Source of the DNA: Clostridia bacterium
GTDB taxonomy: Bacteria; Bacillota; Clostridia; Oscillospirales; UBA644
Direction of reading: 5' to 3'
Assembly (NCBI GenBank): GCA_017623475.1
Contig: JAGAPC010000030.1
Span: 1 to 48,881, forward strand
Length of the DNA: 48,881 nt
Under the pieces are notes generated by a model. The model made no database searches. It was not told where the DNA came from and was given only the letters and a program-made list of their open reading frames with translations. Position numbers and translations under genes: made by a program. Positions 8,466 to 17,372 of the stretch are shown in pieces (the stretch's first letter is position 1; each line of letters starts with the position of its first letter).

Positions 8466-9719
8466 TTATTGTTCGATTTCTTTGCGGGTGATTTTCGCAT
8501 CCCCCGTGCCTTTGATGCAGTTTTTATCCACGGTAATAGCGGTGATGGTCTTATCCGAGGGGGTCAGATACATGATCTTGGTCATGACCTTTTCCGCGAT
8601 GGCGCGCAGCCCCCGAGCGCCGGTCTTATGCTCCAACGCCTGCTCGGCGATGGCTTCAATGGCGCCGTCGGTAAATTTCAATTCCACGCCGTCGAGGCGG
8701 AACAGCTCCCGATATTGCTTGGTCAGGCAGTTCTTCGGCTCGGTCATGATCCGAACCAAGGCGTCCTTATTCAAGGGCTCTACGTTGACGATGACCGGGA
8801 GACGTCCGACCAATTCGGGGATCAGCCCGAACTTGACCAGATCGTGGGCTTCGCATTGTTTCAGCAATTTTCCGATGTCGTTTTCGCTCTTGCTCGTAAC
8901 GTCGGAATTAAAGCCGATGGCGGTGGTTTGGGTGCGCTTGCGGATCACGTCCTCCAGCCCGGCAAAGGCGCCGCCGCAGATGAACAAAATATTTTTGGTA
9001 TCAATGGGAATAAATTGCTGATTGGGGTGCTTGCGTCCGCCGTTGGGGGGAACGTTGGAAACCGTTCCTTCCAAAATCTTCAACAGCGCCTGCTGAACCC
9101 CTTCCCCCGAAACGTCTCGGGTGATGGAGGGATTTTCCGACCGACGGGAGATCTTGTCGATCTCGTCGATATAAATAATCCCCCGTTCCGCGGCCTTTAC
9201 GTCAAAATCCGCCGCCTGAATGAGACGGAGCAGAATATTTTCCACGTCCTCGCCCACGTACCCCGCTTCGGTGAGGGTGGTGGCGTCGGCGATGGCGAAG
9301 GGAACGTTCAGAGTTTTTGCCAAGACCTGTGCCAACAAGGTTTTTCCCGACCCGGTGGGCCCCAAAAGCAATACGTTGCTCTTTGCCAATTCCACGTCGG
9401 CGTTGTTGTCTTGGTTCAGGATGCGTTTATAGTGGTTATAGACCGCCACCGACAGAGCGATTTTTGCATCGTCCTGCCCGATCACGTATTCGTCCAGGGC
9501 GGCTTTGATTTCCGCCGGGGTTTTCATCGTAAGCCGGAGCTTTTCGTCCTTTTTCTTCTGCTTCTTTTCGGTCAGCGCCTGAAGATATTCCACGCAGGCA
9601 TCGACGCAATCGTTACAGATATAGGTGTTTGGCTCGATGCCGGCGATAAACATTTTTTCTCCGGTGCAGGGCTGCCCACAGAAGGAGCAGGTGCGGGAGT
9701 CGTTGTGTTGATTAGCCAT
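8466..9719 (-). CDS. clpX: ATP-dependent Clp protease, ATP-binding subunit ClpX
   Basis: A 417-residue ClpX of standard length. The N-terminal zinc-binding domain has four Cys (CSFCGQPC near the start, then ICNDCVDAC). The AAA+ module shows Walker [13 protein letters not shown] and Walker [10 protein letters not shown], and the IGF loop (IGFNS) that docks into ClpP. It unfolds tagged or regulatory proteins and feeds them to ClpP, whose gene lies 34 bases upstream in the same operon. Confidence 0.98.
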   Translation of the reverse strand: MANQHNDSRTCSFCGQPCTGEKMFIAGIEPNTYICNDCVDACVEYLQALTEKKQKKKDEKLRLTMKTPAEIKAALDEYVIGQDDAKIALSVAVYNHYKRILNQDNNADVELAKSNVLLLGPTGSGKTLLAQVLAKTLNVPFAIADATTLTEAGYVGEDVENILLRLIQAADFDVKAAERGIIYIDEIDKISRRSENPSITRDVSGEGVQQALLKILEGTVSNVPPNGGRKHPNQQFIPIDTKNILFICGGAFAGLEDVIRKRTQTTAIGFNSDVTSKSENDIGKLLKQCEAHDLVKFGLIPELVGRLPVIVNVEPLNKDALVRIMTEPKNCLTKQYRELFRLDGVELKFTDGAIEAIAEQALEHKTGARGLRAIAEKVMTKIMYLTPSDKTITAITVDKNCIKGTGDAKITRKEIEQ

Positions 9720-9753
9720 GAGGATTCCTTTCGGATGAAAGAATGAAGGAAAA

Positions 9754-10347
9754 TTACCGATGGGAAATGACCTTGTCGATCAATCCGTATTCCATCGCCT
9801 GTTCCGCGGTCATGAAATTATCCCGTTCGGTGTCCGCCTTGATGACGTCCAGGGGCTTGCCGGTATTTTCCGCAAGGATCTGATTCAATTTGTCTTTAAT
9901 GTCCAGGATTCGTTGGGCGTGGATCTTGATATCCGTCGCCTGTCCCTGGAATCCGCCCAAGGGCTGATGGATCATGACCTCACTGTTGGGAAGAGCGTAG
10001 CGCTTGCCCTTGGCGCCGGCAGAGAGCAAAAACGCCCCCATGCTTGCCGCCATGCCCACGCAAATGGTGGAAACGTCACATTTGATGTAATTCATCGTGT
10101 CGTAGATCGCCATCCCTGCGGTGATCGAGCCTCCGGGACTGTTGATGTAGAGGCTGATGTCCTTGTCGGGATCGACCGATTCCAAAAACAGCAGTTGGGC
10201 AACCACCAGATTGGCGGTCACGTCGTTGACCTCGTCTGCCAAAAAGACGATCCGATCGTTGAGCAGGCGGGAGTAAATATCGTAAGCGCGTTCCCCGCGG
10301 GAGGTTTGTTCCACGACGGTGGGGACTAAAGCGTTGTTCGGCAGCAT
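9754..10347 (-). CDS. clpP: ATP-dependent Clp protease proteolytic subunit ClpP
   Basis: A 197-residue serine protease from the ATG at 10347, chosen because GAAGGAGAG lies just upstream and the protein then begins as ClpP usually does ([14 protein letters not shown], matching the processed IPTVVEQ form); a longer frame from 10410 lacks such support. The catalytic triad is visible: Ser102 in GMAASMGA, His127 in MIHQPLGG and Asp176 in TERDNF. It forms the tetradecameric chamber used by ClpX and other Clp ATPases. It lies 124 bases after tig and directly before clpX. Confidence 0.98.
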   Translation of the reverse strand: MLPNNALVPTVVEQTSRGERAYDIYSRLLNDRIVFLADEVNDVTANLVVAQLLFLESVDPDKDISLYINSPGGSITAGMAIYDTMNYIKCDVSTICVGMAASMGAFLLSAGAKGKRYALPNSEVMIHQPLGGFQGQATDIKIHAQRILDIKDKLNQILAENTGKPLDVIKADTERDNFMTAEQAMEYGLIDKVISHR

Positions 10348-10402
10348 AGCAATCTCTCCTTCAAAAAATAAGTAAGTTCGTTCTGTGTTTTTTTGATAAT
10401 TC

Positions 10403-10433
10403 GGGGACACTCCTCTTCGGGAGGAATGTCCCC
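10403..10433 (-). other. Hairpin between tig and clpP
   Basis: GGGGACA-C-TCCTC and GAGGA-A-TGTCCCC form a long stem closed by a TTCG-type loop in the 124-base tig-clpP gap. On the minus strand it is followed by A-rich rather than T-rich sequence, so it looks like an mRNA stability or processing hairpin rather than a terminator. Confidence 0.55.
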
Positions 10434-10471
10434 GGTCCGTTCTGTTTCAGTATCGCCGAAAATCCGATGGA

Positions 10472-12082
10472 TTATTCAGCGTCTTTTTTCGCCGCAGGTT
10501 TCTTTGCCGCAGGCTTCTTGGCAGCGGTAGATTTGGTTGCGGTGGATTTGGTCGCGGTAGATTTTGCAGCGGTGGAGGTCTTCTTTGCCGCGGGCTTCTT
10601 TTCAGCAGCCTTTTCTCCGTCAGCCTTTGCGGTGGTCTTCTTTGCGGTAGAGGTCTTTGCGGCGGTGGAGGTGGTCTTCTTCGCCGTGGTGGTCTTCTTG
10701 GCGGCGGGCTTCTTCTCCGGTGCGGATTCTTCCGCTGCTTCCGCCTTCTTCGCGGGGGCTTTCTTTGCGGCGGTCTTCTTTGCGGCAGGCTTCTTGCCTT
10801 CCGCTACCAGCTCTGCGTGCGCCTTGACACATTCAAAGGCTTTGGCGTTTGCCAATTCCTTGATGATGTTTTCGGTGACGGCGTCGCTCTTGATGCGTTC
10901 CACGGGAACCTGCATTTCCTTGGAGAATTTTTCATATTCGGCGTTGACGTCTTCGTCAGAGATAACTACGCCTTCCAATTCGGCGATCTTTTCCAACGCC
11001 AGGCGGAGCTTTACGTCAACCTGTGCGCGGCCGGCGAACATATTGCGGAGATCCTCCATCTTTGCGCCGGTGATCTGCATGTACTGTTCCATGTTCATGC
11101 CCTGAGAAGCCATTCTCTGCGCGAAATCGTTGAGGGAAGCGTTGATTTCGTTTTCAAACATACATTGGGGAATGTCTGCTTCCACCAGATCGGCAACGGC
11201 TTCTGCCAGCTTGTCGGAAACGACGCGGTCTGCTTCCGCTTCCTTGCGTTCCGCGATCTTCTTGGAAAGATCTTCCTTGAAGGCGTCGAGGGTATCGAAA
11301 TCGCTGATGTCCTTCACGAATTCGTCGTCCACCTCGGGCAGCTCTTCTTTTTGGATCTTATGGATGCAGCACTTGAATTCTGCGGGCTGACCCTTCAGCT
11401 CGTCGGCGTGGTATTCCTCGGGGAAGGTGACGTTGACGGTGAATTCCTCGTCGATCTTCTTGCCCACCATCTGATCTTCAAAGCCGGGGATAAACTGACC
11501 GGAGCCCAATTTCAGGGTATAGTCGGAAGCTTTTCCGCCTTCGAAGGGCTTGCCGTCGGTAAATCCTTCAAAGTCGAAGGTTACGGTGTCGTCCAATTCG
11601 GCGGCGCGGTCGTCCACGTCGATCATACGGGAATTGCGGCGCTGATAACCGGCGATTTCGTTGGCGATGTCGTCTGCGGTAACGTCGGTTGCAGGCTTTT
11701 CAACCTTCAGACCCTTGTATTCCTTCACGTTGACCTCAGGCTTCACGGTGACCTTTGCCTTGAAGGTGAAGCCCTTGTCAGCGGCGATTTCGGTAATTTC
11801 GATGTTGGCGCGATCCACGGGGGTAATGCCCGCTTCCTTCACGGCCGCTTCGTAAGCGTCGGGATAGAGAGCGTCAACGGCGTCGTTCCAGAAGAAGCCT
11901 TCGCCGTACATTTTTTCCACGATCTTGCGGGGGGCTTTGCCTCTGCGGAAACCGGGAACGTTCACTTTGCCCGCATTTTTGCGGTAGGAAGCCTGAACGG
12001 CAACTTCAAATTCATCCGCGGGAACGGAAATTTCAAGCTCGACTACGTTCTTTTCGACTTCGGTTTTGTTCACTAATTTCAT
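10472..12082 (-). CDS. tig: Trigger factor with a long Lys/Ala-rich C-terminal tail
   Basis: Residues 1-431 are a complete trigger factor: N-terminal ribosome-binding domain with the signature GFRRGKAPRKIVEKMYG (near residue 44), FKBP-type peptidyl-prolyl isomerase domain (DTVTFDFEGFTDGKPFEGG) and the helical C-terminal chaperone domain. It binds ribosomal protein L23 at the exit tunnel and holds nascent chains. Residues 432-536 (bases 10475-10789) are an added low-complexity tail of AAKK, TAKK and STATK units with about 30 lysines in 105 residues, like a histone H1 tail. Most trigger factors stop near residue 430-450. AAGGAG precedes the ATG. First gene of the tig-clpP-clpX-lon-engB operon. 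Confidence 0.96.
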   Translation of the reverse strand: MKLVNKTEVEKNVVELEISVPADEFEVAVQASYRKNAGKVNVPGFRRGKAPRKIVEKMYGEGFFWNDAVDALYPDAYEAAVKEAGITPVDRANIEITEIAADKGFTFKAKVTVKPEVNVKEYKGLKVEKPATDVTADDIANEIAGYQRRNSRMIDVDDRAAELDDTVTFDFEGFTDGKPFEGGKASDYTLKLGSGQFIPGFEDQMVGKKIDEEFTVNVTFPEEYHADELKGQPAEFKCCIHKIQKEELPEVDDEFVKDISDFDTLDAFKEDLSKKIAERKEAEADRVVSDKLAEAVADLVEADIPQCMFENEINASLNDFAQRMASQGMNMEQYMQITGAKMEDLRNMFAGRAQVDVKLRLALEKIAELEGVVISDEDVNAEYEKFSKEMQVPVERIKSDAVTENIIKELANAKAFECVKAHAELVAEGKKPAAKKTAAKKAPAKKAEAAEESAPEKKPAAKKTTTAKKTTSTAAKTSTAKKTTAKADGEKAAEKKPAAKKTSTAAKSTATKSTATKSTAAKKPAAKKPAAKKDAE

Positions 12083-12118
12083 AAATCAGCACTCCTTGAT
12101 ATATCTTTCGTAAGGAAT

Positions 12119-12147
12119 ATTATAGCATATATTTTATTATATTTCCA
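12119..12147 (-). promoter_or_regulatory. Probable promoter of the tig operon
   Basis: On the minus strand an extended -10, TGCTATAAT (TATAAT at 12124-12119), lies 37 bases upstream of the tig start. The -35 (TGGAAA at 12147-12142) is weak, as tolerated with an extended -10. No CtsR or CIRCE operator was seen. Confidence 0.5.
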
Positions 12148-12210
12148 TACTTTGGGAAGAAAGTTTGAAATCTTGTCGAAGAAATGACTTAAAATCGGCA
12201 TAAAATCAGG

Positions 12211-12882
12211 TCATTCTCGAATTTTTAGAGGGGTAAAATCCAGGTGGTCGGCAGAAATCAGCCGAAAGTCGATGCCGTCCACCGTTCCTTCCACCGCAAG
12301 ACCGGAAGCCCCCGGGCCGTGGAGATGACCGTAATAACATTCCCTGACGCCGTATTCCTTCAGAACGTCCAGGATGGGCTCGCACCGCAATTCCCCGAAC
12401 AGCGGGGGATAATGGAGAAAGACGACGGGGGTTTTTTCTGCCTGTTGCAAGGACATTTTCAGCCGCCCCACCTCCCGGTTCAGCACCTTTTCGTCCTCGT
12501 CCGACGGCTCCAACGTCCAGCCCCTGGTTCCGCAAATACTGACGTTGCCCACGGTGTACGAATTGTTGTGCAGGAACGAAACGGAGGGGTAGCTTTCAAC
12601 GAATTTATTCAGCTTCGACATGGTTTCCCACCAATAATCGTGGTTGCCCTTGGAAAGAATCTTTTTTCCGGGCAATCCGTGGAGAAACGCCATGTCCGCT
12701 TCCAGCTCCTTTAGGTCGATCGCCCAGGAAAAATCCCCCGGAAGTACGATGGTATCGCCGTCGGTCAACGACCAGCGTTGGGCGATTTTTTCGGGATGAT
12801 CCTTCCAGCGGTCGCCGAAAACGTCCATGGGCTTTTCGGTAGAAAAGGACAGATGCAGATCTGCCATCGTGTAAAGTGCCAT
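12211..12882 (-). CDS. Calcineurin-like metallophosphoesterase
   Basis: A 223-residue cytoplasmic phosphoesterase with the full set of metal-binding motifs: DLH (MADLHLS, residue 8), GDFSWAID, GNHDYWW, LHYPPL and YGHLHG. It hydrolyses a phosphomonoester or diester using two metal ions; the substrate cannot be deduced. AAAGGAG lies eight bases before the ATG. It is the last gene of a minus-strand run from obg (obg, unknown, yraN, M19 peptidase, this gene), 12 bases after the peptidase stop. Confidence 0.9.
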   Translation of the reverse strand: MALYTMADLHLSFSTEKPMDVFGDRWKDHPEKIAQRWSLTDGDTIVLPGDFSWAIDLKELEADMAFLHGLPGKKILSKGNHDYWWETMSKLNKFVESYPSVSFLHNNSYTVGNVSICGTRGWTLEPSDEDEKVLNREVGRLKMSLQQAEKTPVVFLHYPPLFGELRCEPILDVLKEYGVRECYYGHLHGPGASGLAVEGTVDGIDFRLISADHLDFTPLKIRE

Positions 12883-12894
12883 GAGAAGGCTCCT

Positions 12895-13758
12895 TTAAGA
12901 AAAATAGTCAAAAAAATTTTTTCCGTTACGGTAAAAAATATCGTCCGCCGTCTCTGCTCCGAAGGTGGAACGAAAGCGGTCGTAAAGCAACGGAAGTGAG
13001 GAAAAATCCTTCATCCCTTCCGGCAATTCGTCAATGCCGTCCAGATCGCAGCCGAGGGCAAGACCGTCTTTTCCTCCCAAAGAGAGAAAATGCTCTGCGT
13101 GACGGAGAATATCGTCAACGCCGGCGTTATGACTGCAGAGAAATTGCGGATAAAGATTCAATCCCACGAGTCCGCCCCGGGCAAAAATCTCCTTCGCCGC
13201 TTCGTCGGACAGATTCCGCGGATGATCGTGGATCCTTCTTGCGTTGGAATGGGACGCCACGATGGGGGCGTCGGTAAGGGACAGAAGTTCCTCCGTTCCC
13301 TTGGCGGAAAGATGGGAGACGTCCACGGCAATCTTCCGTGCAATCAGCTCCAAAACGGTTTTTTTCCCCAAGGGGGTAAGCCCTGCCTTGTCGTCGGTGA
13401 CGGCGCCCGTTGCCAAGGGATTTGTTCCGTTCCAGACCAAGCCTGCCATTTTGCATCCGGCGGCGGCGATTTTTTCGATCCAATTTGGATCGCGGGCAAG
13501 CACTCCCGCCCCCTCCACCGTCAAAATCGGGGTCAGACCGGGACGGTGCAGTTGGGGGAAAACGGTACGTACCACCCCGTCGAAAAAATCCATTCCGTCG
13601 GGGGGATTCTTTTGATCGTTCAAAAAAACCGCGAAGCATTGAATTACGGTATGCCCCTCGACGTTTTTGGCGTTGAGGTGGGCTTTTTCGTTGTCAAAGG
13701 AAAGGTTGTTGCGGTACAGCGCCGTTGCCGTATCACAATGGAGATCAAATAAGTTCAT
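12895..13758 (-). CDS. Membrane dipeptidase family (peptidase M19, renal-dipeptidase-like)
   Basis: A 287-residue protein starting at the ATG at 13758, because MNLFDLHCDT is the normal opening of the family; the longer frame from 13830 runs into yraN. Zinc ligands are visible: His-x-Asp in DLHCDT, Glu in TVEGAG, His in VDVSHLS and SHSNAR, and Asp in GCDLDGID. M19 enzymes cleave dipeptides, including some with a D-residue; despite the name there is no signal peptide here, so it is likely cytoplasmic. The gene overlaps the end of yraN by 14 bases and is followed after 12 bases by the phosphoesterase. Confidence 0.93.
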   Translation of the reverse strand: MNLFDLHCDTATALYRNNLSFDNEKAHLNAKNVEGHTVIQCFAVFLNDQKNPPDGMDFFDGVVRTVFPQLHRPGLTPILTVEGAGVLARDPNWIEKIAAAGCKMAGLVWNGTNPLATGAVTDDKAGLTPLGKKTVLELIARKIAVDVSHLSAKGTEELLSLTDAPIVASHSNARRIHDHPRNLSDEAAKEIFARGGLVGLNLYPQFLCSHNAGVDDILRHAEHFLSLGGKDGLALGCDLDGIDELPEGMKDFSSLPLLYDRFRSTFGAETADDIFYRNGKNFFDYFS

Positions 13759-14224
13759 GCTTCGGCTCCAGGTAGGAAATGTAGTGGTCAATACAGCCGG
13801 GAACCCCCTCCCGATCAAAGGCAAGGGCAACCACGTCGTAGCGGATTTTTAAATCCTCCACGTCAATGCCGGAGCGTTCCAGCTGGCGGATATAATCCCG
13901 TGAGACCAGCATCAGGGAAAGACGCTTTTTTCGGTCGATTGCCTTCAGCGCCGTATAGACCGAATTCCGCCGACGGGCTTTGACCTCGATAAACACCAGG
14001 GTGTCCTTGTCTTTGGCGATGATGTCGATCTCCCGCCGTCTCCGACCGTAATAGTTCCGATCCAGAATCCGATACCCCCGCTTCTTCAGCCAACGGCAGA
14101 CGAATTCCTCGTAATACAATCCCCGTTCGTAGGGCGGCAGGGTGTTGATCTCGACCGTTCCCCGACGGATCTGCCGAAAGGTTTTATTCCGTTTCCGGTT
14201 CTGCAATATGGATTTCAAGGACAT
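13745..14224 (-). CDS. yraN: UPF0102 (YraN family) endonuclease-like protein
   Basis: A 159-residue protein with the restriction-endonuclease-like core: G-x-x-x-E-E (RGLYYEEFVCRWLKKRGY), EIDIIAKDKDTLVFIEVKAR (the E..D..ExK catalytic pattern) and R-x-x-L after it. The cellular role is uncertain; Holliday-junction-type nuclease activity has been proposed for the family. The ATG at 14224 has GGAGAT eight bases upstream, so an unusually long 41-base overlap with the upstream gene seems real. The first 25 residues are a basic extension before the conserved core. Confidence 0.9.
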   Translation of the reverse strand: MSLKSILQNRKRNKTFRQIRRGTVEINTLPPYERGLYYEEFVCRWLKKRGYRILDRNYYGRRRREIDIIAKDKDTLVFIEVKARRRNSVYTALKAIDRKKRLSLMLVSRDYIRQLERSGIDVEDLKIRYDVVALAFDREGVPGCIDHYISYLEPKHELI

Positions 14225-15014
14225 AATTTCGATCTCCGTACCAATCCCGTTGGGTGGTCATATTCCAATGGGCGGTCAGCCGATATGTATAATCTCCCGG
14301 CTCGGCGGGGAAGTACAGCTCCGAGGCACTGACCCGATCCTGCGTTACAACCGTCGCTTCGTCTTTTTGCACCGTCAGCGACCAGGCGTCGGCAGGAACC
14401 GTCGCCTCGATCTTCGGCTTTGCCGCGGCCTCTTCCACCGTCATGGTAAGCGGAGTGGCAGGCATTTCCTCATCCCCTGTCGGAACGGGAACGAAGGATC
14501 CTTCAAGGCTGTAAATGTATTGATTTGACGAGGTTGCGGAAATCTCTCCGACTCCTCCCACGGTCAAAACCTGACGGCAGGAGAGCGATTTTGTAAGATC
14601 CCCAAACGCCTCGTGACGCAAAAGCGTGCCGAAATCCGCAACGGAAAGCCGGTAGTATTCTCCGGTCTGCAGGTCTTCTAATACTGCGGTTCGGTTTATC
14701 ATACTGATTACGACCAGGGAATATGTCCCAACCGGGCGGTTTGCCTTGGTTTTGGCTTCCAATCCGTAGGACGGGTATCCGTTGGGTCTTTCGGGGGATT
14801 GTTCCAATTTCGTTGCGTTCTTTTTGGCATGGGTTAAAAGAAGTGCCAAATCGTCGTATCCTACGGCGGAAACGCTGACAGCCGTGGGCTCCTCGGGCGT
14901 GACGACGATAATTGCCGGTCGGGTTAAGTATCCCCGAACCGACAGAACCGCCAGCCCTGCGGTGACGGCGGCGATTACCGAAAGAACGATGATATAATTC
15001 CGTAAAAGCTTCAT
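14184..15014 (-). CDS. Membrane-anchored protein of unknown function
   Basis: A 276-residue protein with one N-terminal hydrophobic segment (residues 5-25) and an extracytoplasmic remainder; it is not a lipoprotein (no lipobox). The body is beta-rich with sorting-neutral features and a C-terminal part (WSLTVQKDEATVV; AEPGDYTYRLTAHWNM) that resembles an Ig-like fold. I recognise no catalytic motif. TAAGGAA precedes the ATG. It lies between obg (9-base gap) and yraN (41-base overlap), so it is probably co-expressed with obg. Confidence 0.75.
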   Translation of the reverse strand: MKLLRNYIIVLSVIAAVTAGLAVLSVRGYLTRPAIIVVTPEEPTAVSVSAVGYDDLALLLTHAKKNATKLEQSPERPNGYPSYGLEAKTKANRPVGTYSLVVISMINRTAVLEDLQTGEYYRLSVADFGTLLRHEAFGDLTKSLSCRQVLTVGGVGEISATSSNQYIYSLEGSFVPVPTGDEEMPATPLTMTVEEAAAKPKIEATVPADAWSLTVQKDEATVVTQDRVSASELYFPAEPGDYTYRLTAHWNMTTQRDWYGDRNYVLEIHIAEPETE

Positions 15015-15023
15015 ATCGGTTCC

Positions 15024-16298
15024 TTAATAGACGAAGTCAAATTCAAATCCGTAAATATCCACCGTATCGTTTTCCTTGACGCCTGCTTTGACTAATTCCT
15101 TGATCACGCCGGTGTTGTGAAGGATCTTTTGGAAATATTGCAGTTGGTCGAATTCTCCGAAATTGATTCCCCGCATGATCCGCAACAGCCATTCTCCCTC
15201 CACCGACCAATAATTGCCGTCCAACCGGGAAATCTGAATGGAACGATCTTTGGGGTCGAAGGATTCCGCCGTATCTACGTATTCCGTTTCGTAAACCTTG
15301 ACGGGAGGCAATTCCTTGACGGCGTTCCAGATCGCCATGACTAATTCCCGCGTGCCCATGTGGGCGGCGGCGGAAATGGCGTAGAAGGGATAGCCCTTTT
15401 CTTCCACGTATTGCTTCAATTCGTCGATCTGTTCTTCGATGGAAGCGTCGATCTTGTTGGCAACCACGATCTGGGGACGCTTTGCCAATTCGGGGGAAAA
15501 TTGCTCCAATTCCTTGTTGATGATCTCAAAATCCTCGATGGGCTCTCTGCCTTCTTCGCCCGAAACGTCCACCAAATGCACCAGCAGCCGACAGCGCTCG
15601 ATGTGGCGCAAAAAGTCGTGCCCCAGCCCCGCGCCGTCGCTGGCGCCCTCAATCACCCCGGGGATGTCCGCCATGACGAAGGATTGCTCCTCGCCCACGG
15701 GAACGACCCCCAAGTTCGGAATCAGCGTCGTGAAGTGATAATTTGCGATCTTCGGACGGGCGGCGGAGACCACCGATAACAGGGTGGATTTGCCCACGTT
15801 GGGAAAGCCGATCAGCCCCACGTCGGCGATCAGCTTTAATTCCAAAATAACTTCCTTTTCTTCTCCGGGGATTCCGGGTCGGGCAAAACGGGGACATTGA
15901 CGGGTGGGGGTGGCAAAGTGTCGGTTGCCCCAGCCCCCGCGTCCTCCCTTGCAGAGAATAAAAGGCTCGTCGTCGCTTAAATCCTTAATGACCTGTCCCG
16001 AGGCGGCGTCCTTGATCAGCGTACCCACCGGGACTTTAATAATAAGATCGTCGGCGGATTTTCCGTACATCTTTTCGCCCTTGCCGTCCTCGCCGTTTCG
16101 GGCGGACATATGGTGGGTGTAGCGCAGATGCTCCAGGGTGTTCAGGTTTTTATCCACCTGAAAGACCACGTCTCCGCCCTTGCCGCCGTCGCCCCCGACG
16201 GGACCGCCCGCGGCAACGTATTTTTCTCGGTGGAAGGCAACGCAGCCGTTTCCGCCGTTTCCTGCCTTTAAAGAAAGCTTCGTACTGTCAATAAACAT
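15024..16298 (-). CDS. obg: GTPase Obg (CgtA)
   Basis: A 424-residue protein from the ATG at 16298, which has GGAG seven bases upstream; a TTG two codons earlier is in frame but less likely. Domains: Gly-rich Obg fold (residues 1-157, e.g. AGGPVGGDGGKGGDVVF), G domain (GFPNVGKSTL, DIPGVIEGA, NKID) and the C-terminal OCT domain (SVEGEWLLRIMRG to the end). Obg acts in 50S assembly and in starvation, and in Bacillus is needed for sporulation entry. It is preceded by its own promoter and separated from rplU-rpmA by the zinc-ribbon gene, whereas obg often directly follows rpmA. Confidence 0.97.
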   Translation of the reverse strand: MFIDSTKLSLKAGNGGNGCVAFHREKYVAAGGPVGGDGGKGGDVVFQVDKNLNTLEHLRYTHHMSARNGEDGKGEKMYGKSADDLIIKVPVGTLIKDAASGQVIKDLSDDEPFILCKGGRGGWGNRHFATPTRQCPRFARPGIPGEEKEVILELKLIADVGLIGFPNVGKSTLLSVVSAARPKIANYHFTTLIPNLGVVPVGEEQSFVMADIPGVIEGASDGAGLGHDFLRHIERCRLLVHLVDVSGEEGREPIEDFEIINKELEQFSPELAKRPQIVVANKIDASIEEQIDELKQYVEEKGYPFYAISAAAHMGTRELVMAIWNAVKELPPVKVYETEYVDTAESFDPKDRSIQISRLDGNYWSVEGEWLLRIMRGINFGEFDQLQYFQKILHNTGVIKELVKAGVKENDTVDIYGFEFDFVY

Positions 16299-16336
16299 AA
16301 CCAATCTCCGTTTGATTGCATACTATTCTAATTTAT

Positions 16337-16365
16337 AGTATATCACAATTTTCGGCAAAAATCAA
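16337..16365 (-). promoter_or_regulatory. Promoter of obg operon
   Basis: TTGATT (16365-16360), 17-base spacer, TATACT (16342-16337) on the minus strand, 39 bases upstream of the obg ATG. Confidence 0.7.
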
Positions 16366-16378
16366 GCCCTTTTTTGTG

Positions 16379-16411
16379 AATGCAAAATACAGAATGCAAA
16401 ATGCAAAATAA
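16379..16411. repeat. TGCAAAAT-iterated repeat, copy 1
   Basis: A 33-base unit AATGCAAAAT-ACAG-(AATGCAAAATGCAAAATAA), almost identical to the one at 25381-25413. It lies next to a terminator hairpin; read on the minus strand it supplies the T-rich tail of that terminator. Confidence 0.75.
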
Positions 16412-16414
16412 AAG

Positions 16415-16436
16415 AACGGAAGAGAAATCTTCCGTT
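16415..16436 (-). terminator. Terminator after the zinc-ribbon gene
   Basis: Arms AACGGAAGA and TCTTCCGTT with a GAAA loop. On the minus strand it follows the stop at 16452 and runs into TTTTATTTTGCATTTTGC. Confidence 0.75.
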
Positions 16437-16451
16437 CCGTTTGTAATATCA

Positions 16452-16970
16452 TTATTTCATTAAAAGTTCTTTATGCGTTTTTACGTGAATGAAGTTCAGG
16501 ATTACGAAAATCAACGCGATGTTGTTGAATAAGGCGCTCAACACGATCAGCCAAATCCCGCCGCACCGATCCACCGCCGGGTTGGGGTCGGTTTCCAGGG
16601 TGTTTAAGTAGCCGGTAATTTTTCGGGACATGACGAGATTGACGATGGCGACCGGCAATAAAAGCAAGGGGTAAAATCCGTAGGCGACTCCCATGAAGAT
16701 CAGTTCGGGGCTTTCCGTTGCCGCCGCAAGGATGAAGAACAAAAGGGGCAACGCGGCGAAGAAAATACAAAAACCAAGCCACACCTTTCCGAAAATGCTC
16801 CAGCATTTCCGTTCGTGGCGCAGGTTTCTGCGGAAGACGTAAAAGGCGCTTTCTCTCTCGTCGGTCTGTACGGGCGCAGAGACCTCCGCCGTTTCCTGCT
16901 TTTGTCCGCAGTAAGGACAGAAGAGGGCGGCTTGCTCGATGGGTTGATTACAGAATTGACAGGATTTCAT
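16452..16970 (-). CDS. Zinc-ribbon membrane protein
   Basis: A 172-residue protein with an N-terminal zinc ribbon (Cys4, Cys7, Cys18, Cys21 in CQFC and CPYC) followed by a linker and about three hydrophobic segments (roughly residues 62-85, 92-115 and 140-165). Such zinc-ribbon membrane proteins are common in Clostridia and have no settled function. AAAGGAG precedes the ATG. It has its own promoter and terminator, making it a single-gene unit inserted between rpmA and obg. Confidence 0.8.
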   Translation of the reverse strand: MKSCQFCNQPIEQAALFCPYCGQKQETAEVSAPVQTDERESAFYVFRRNLRHERKCWSIFGKVWLGFCIFFAALPLLFFILAAATESPELIFMGVAYGFYPLLLLPVAIVNLVMSRKITGYLNTLETDPNPAVDRCGGIWLIVLSALFNNIALIFVILNFIHVKTHKELLMK

Positions 16971-17000
16971 ACCAATATCTCCTTTCGGTTCTCTATCTTC

Positions 17001-17029
17001 AGTATATCATAAAATCTTGAAAAAAGCAA
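17001..17029 (-). promoter_or_regulatory. Promoter of the zinc-ribbon gene
   Basis: TTGCTT (17029-17024), 17-base spacer, TATACT (17006-17001) on the minus strand. Confidence 0.65.
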
Positions 17030-17043
17030 GTAGGGAATGAGAA

Positions 17044-17053
17044 AATGCAAAAT
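17044..17053. repeat. TGCAAAAT repeat, partial copy 2
   Basis: One AATGCAAAAT unit directly beside the rpmA terminator, in the same position and orientation relative to the hairpin as the longer copies at 16379 and 25381. Confidence 0.6.
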
Positions 17054-17085
17054 AAAAAACTCCGAACCGCAGTTCGGAGTTTTTG
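17054..17085 (-). terminator. Terminator of rplU-rpmA
   Basis: AAAAACTCCGAAC and GTTCGGAGTTTTT pair around a 4-base loop; A and T runs on the two sides make it usable on both strands. Confidence 0.85.
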
Positions 17086-17093
17086 TTTTCAGC

Positions 17094-17354
17094 TTATTGC
17101 TCGATCTCAAAGATGCTGACGCGGGTCTTGTTCTTTTGGAATTTTTCGAACTTAACCTTGCCGTCCTTCAGAGCAAACAGAGTGTCGTCGGAGCCTTTGC
17201 CCACGTTGACACCGGGATGGATCTTGGTGCCTCTTTGGCGAACGAGAATGTTTCCGGCGAGAACGAACTGACCGTCAGCACGTTTTACGCCGAGTCGTTT
17301 GGATTCGGAGTCACGACCGTTTTTAGTCGAGCCTACACCTTTCTTATGAGCCAT
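17094..17354 (-). CDS. rpmA: 50S ribosomal protein bL27
   Basis: An 86-residue bL27 of the large ribosomal subunit with the conserved [17 protein letters not shown] start. It begins directly as MAHKKG, without the roughly 9-residue N-terminal extension ending in Phe-Phe/Phe-Ala that most Firmicutes bL27 proteins carry and the protease Prp removes. The ATG has GGGAGGTG nine bases upstream, and in-frame sequence before it encodes no extension. Matching this, no prp gene lies between rplU and rpmA (18-base gap). Confidence 0.98.
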   Translation of the reverse strand: MAHKKGVGSTKNGRDSESKRLGVKRADGQFVLAGNILVRQRGTKIHPGVNVGKGSDDTLFALKDGKVKFEKFQKNKTRVSIFEIEQ

Positions 17355-17372
17355 TCTTACTGCACCTCCCGA

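Noticed and set aside
10475..10789. Repeat array, possible CRISPR
   Set aside because: The repeats are short, irregular and in frame, with no spacers; they encode the AAKK tail.
10467..11105. Ala/Val/Phe-rich frame antisense to the trigger factor tail
   Set aside because: It is the reverse of the Lys/Ala repeat coding sequence and no independent gene.
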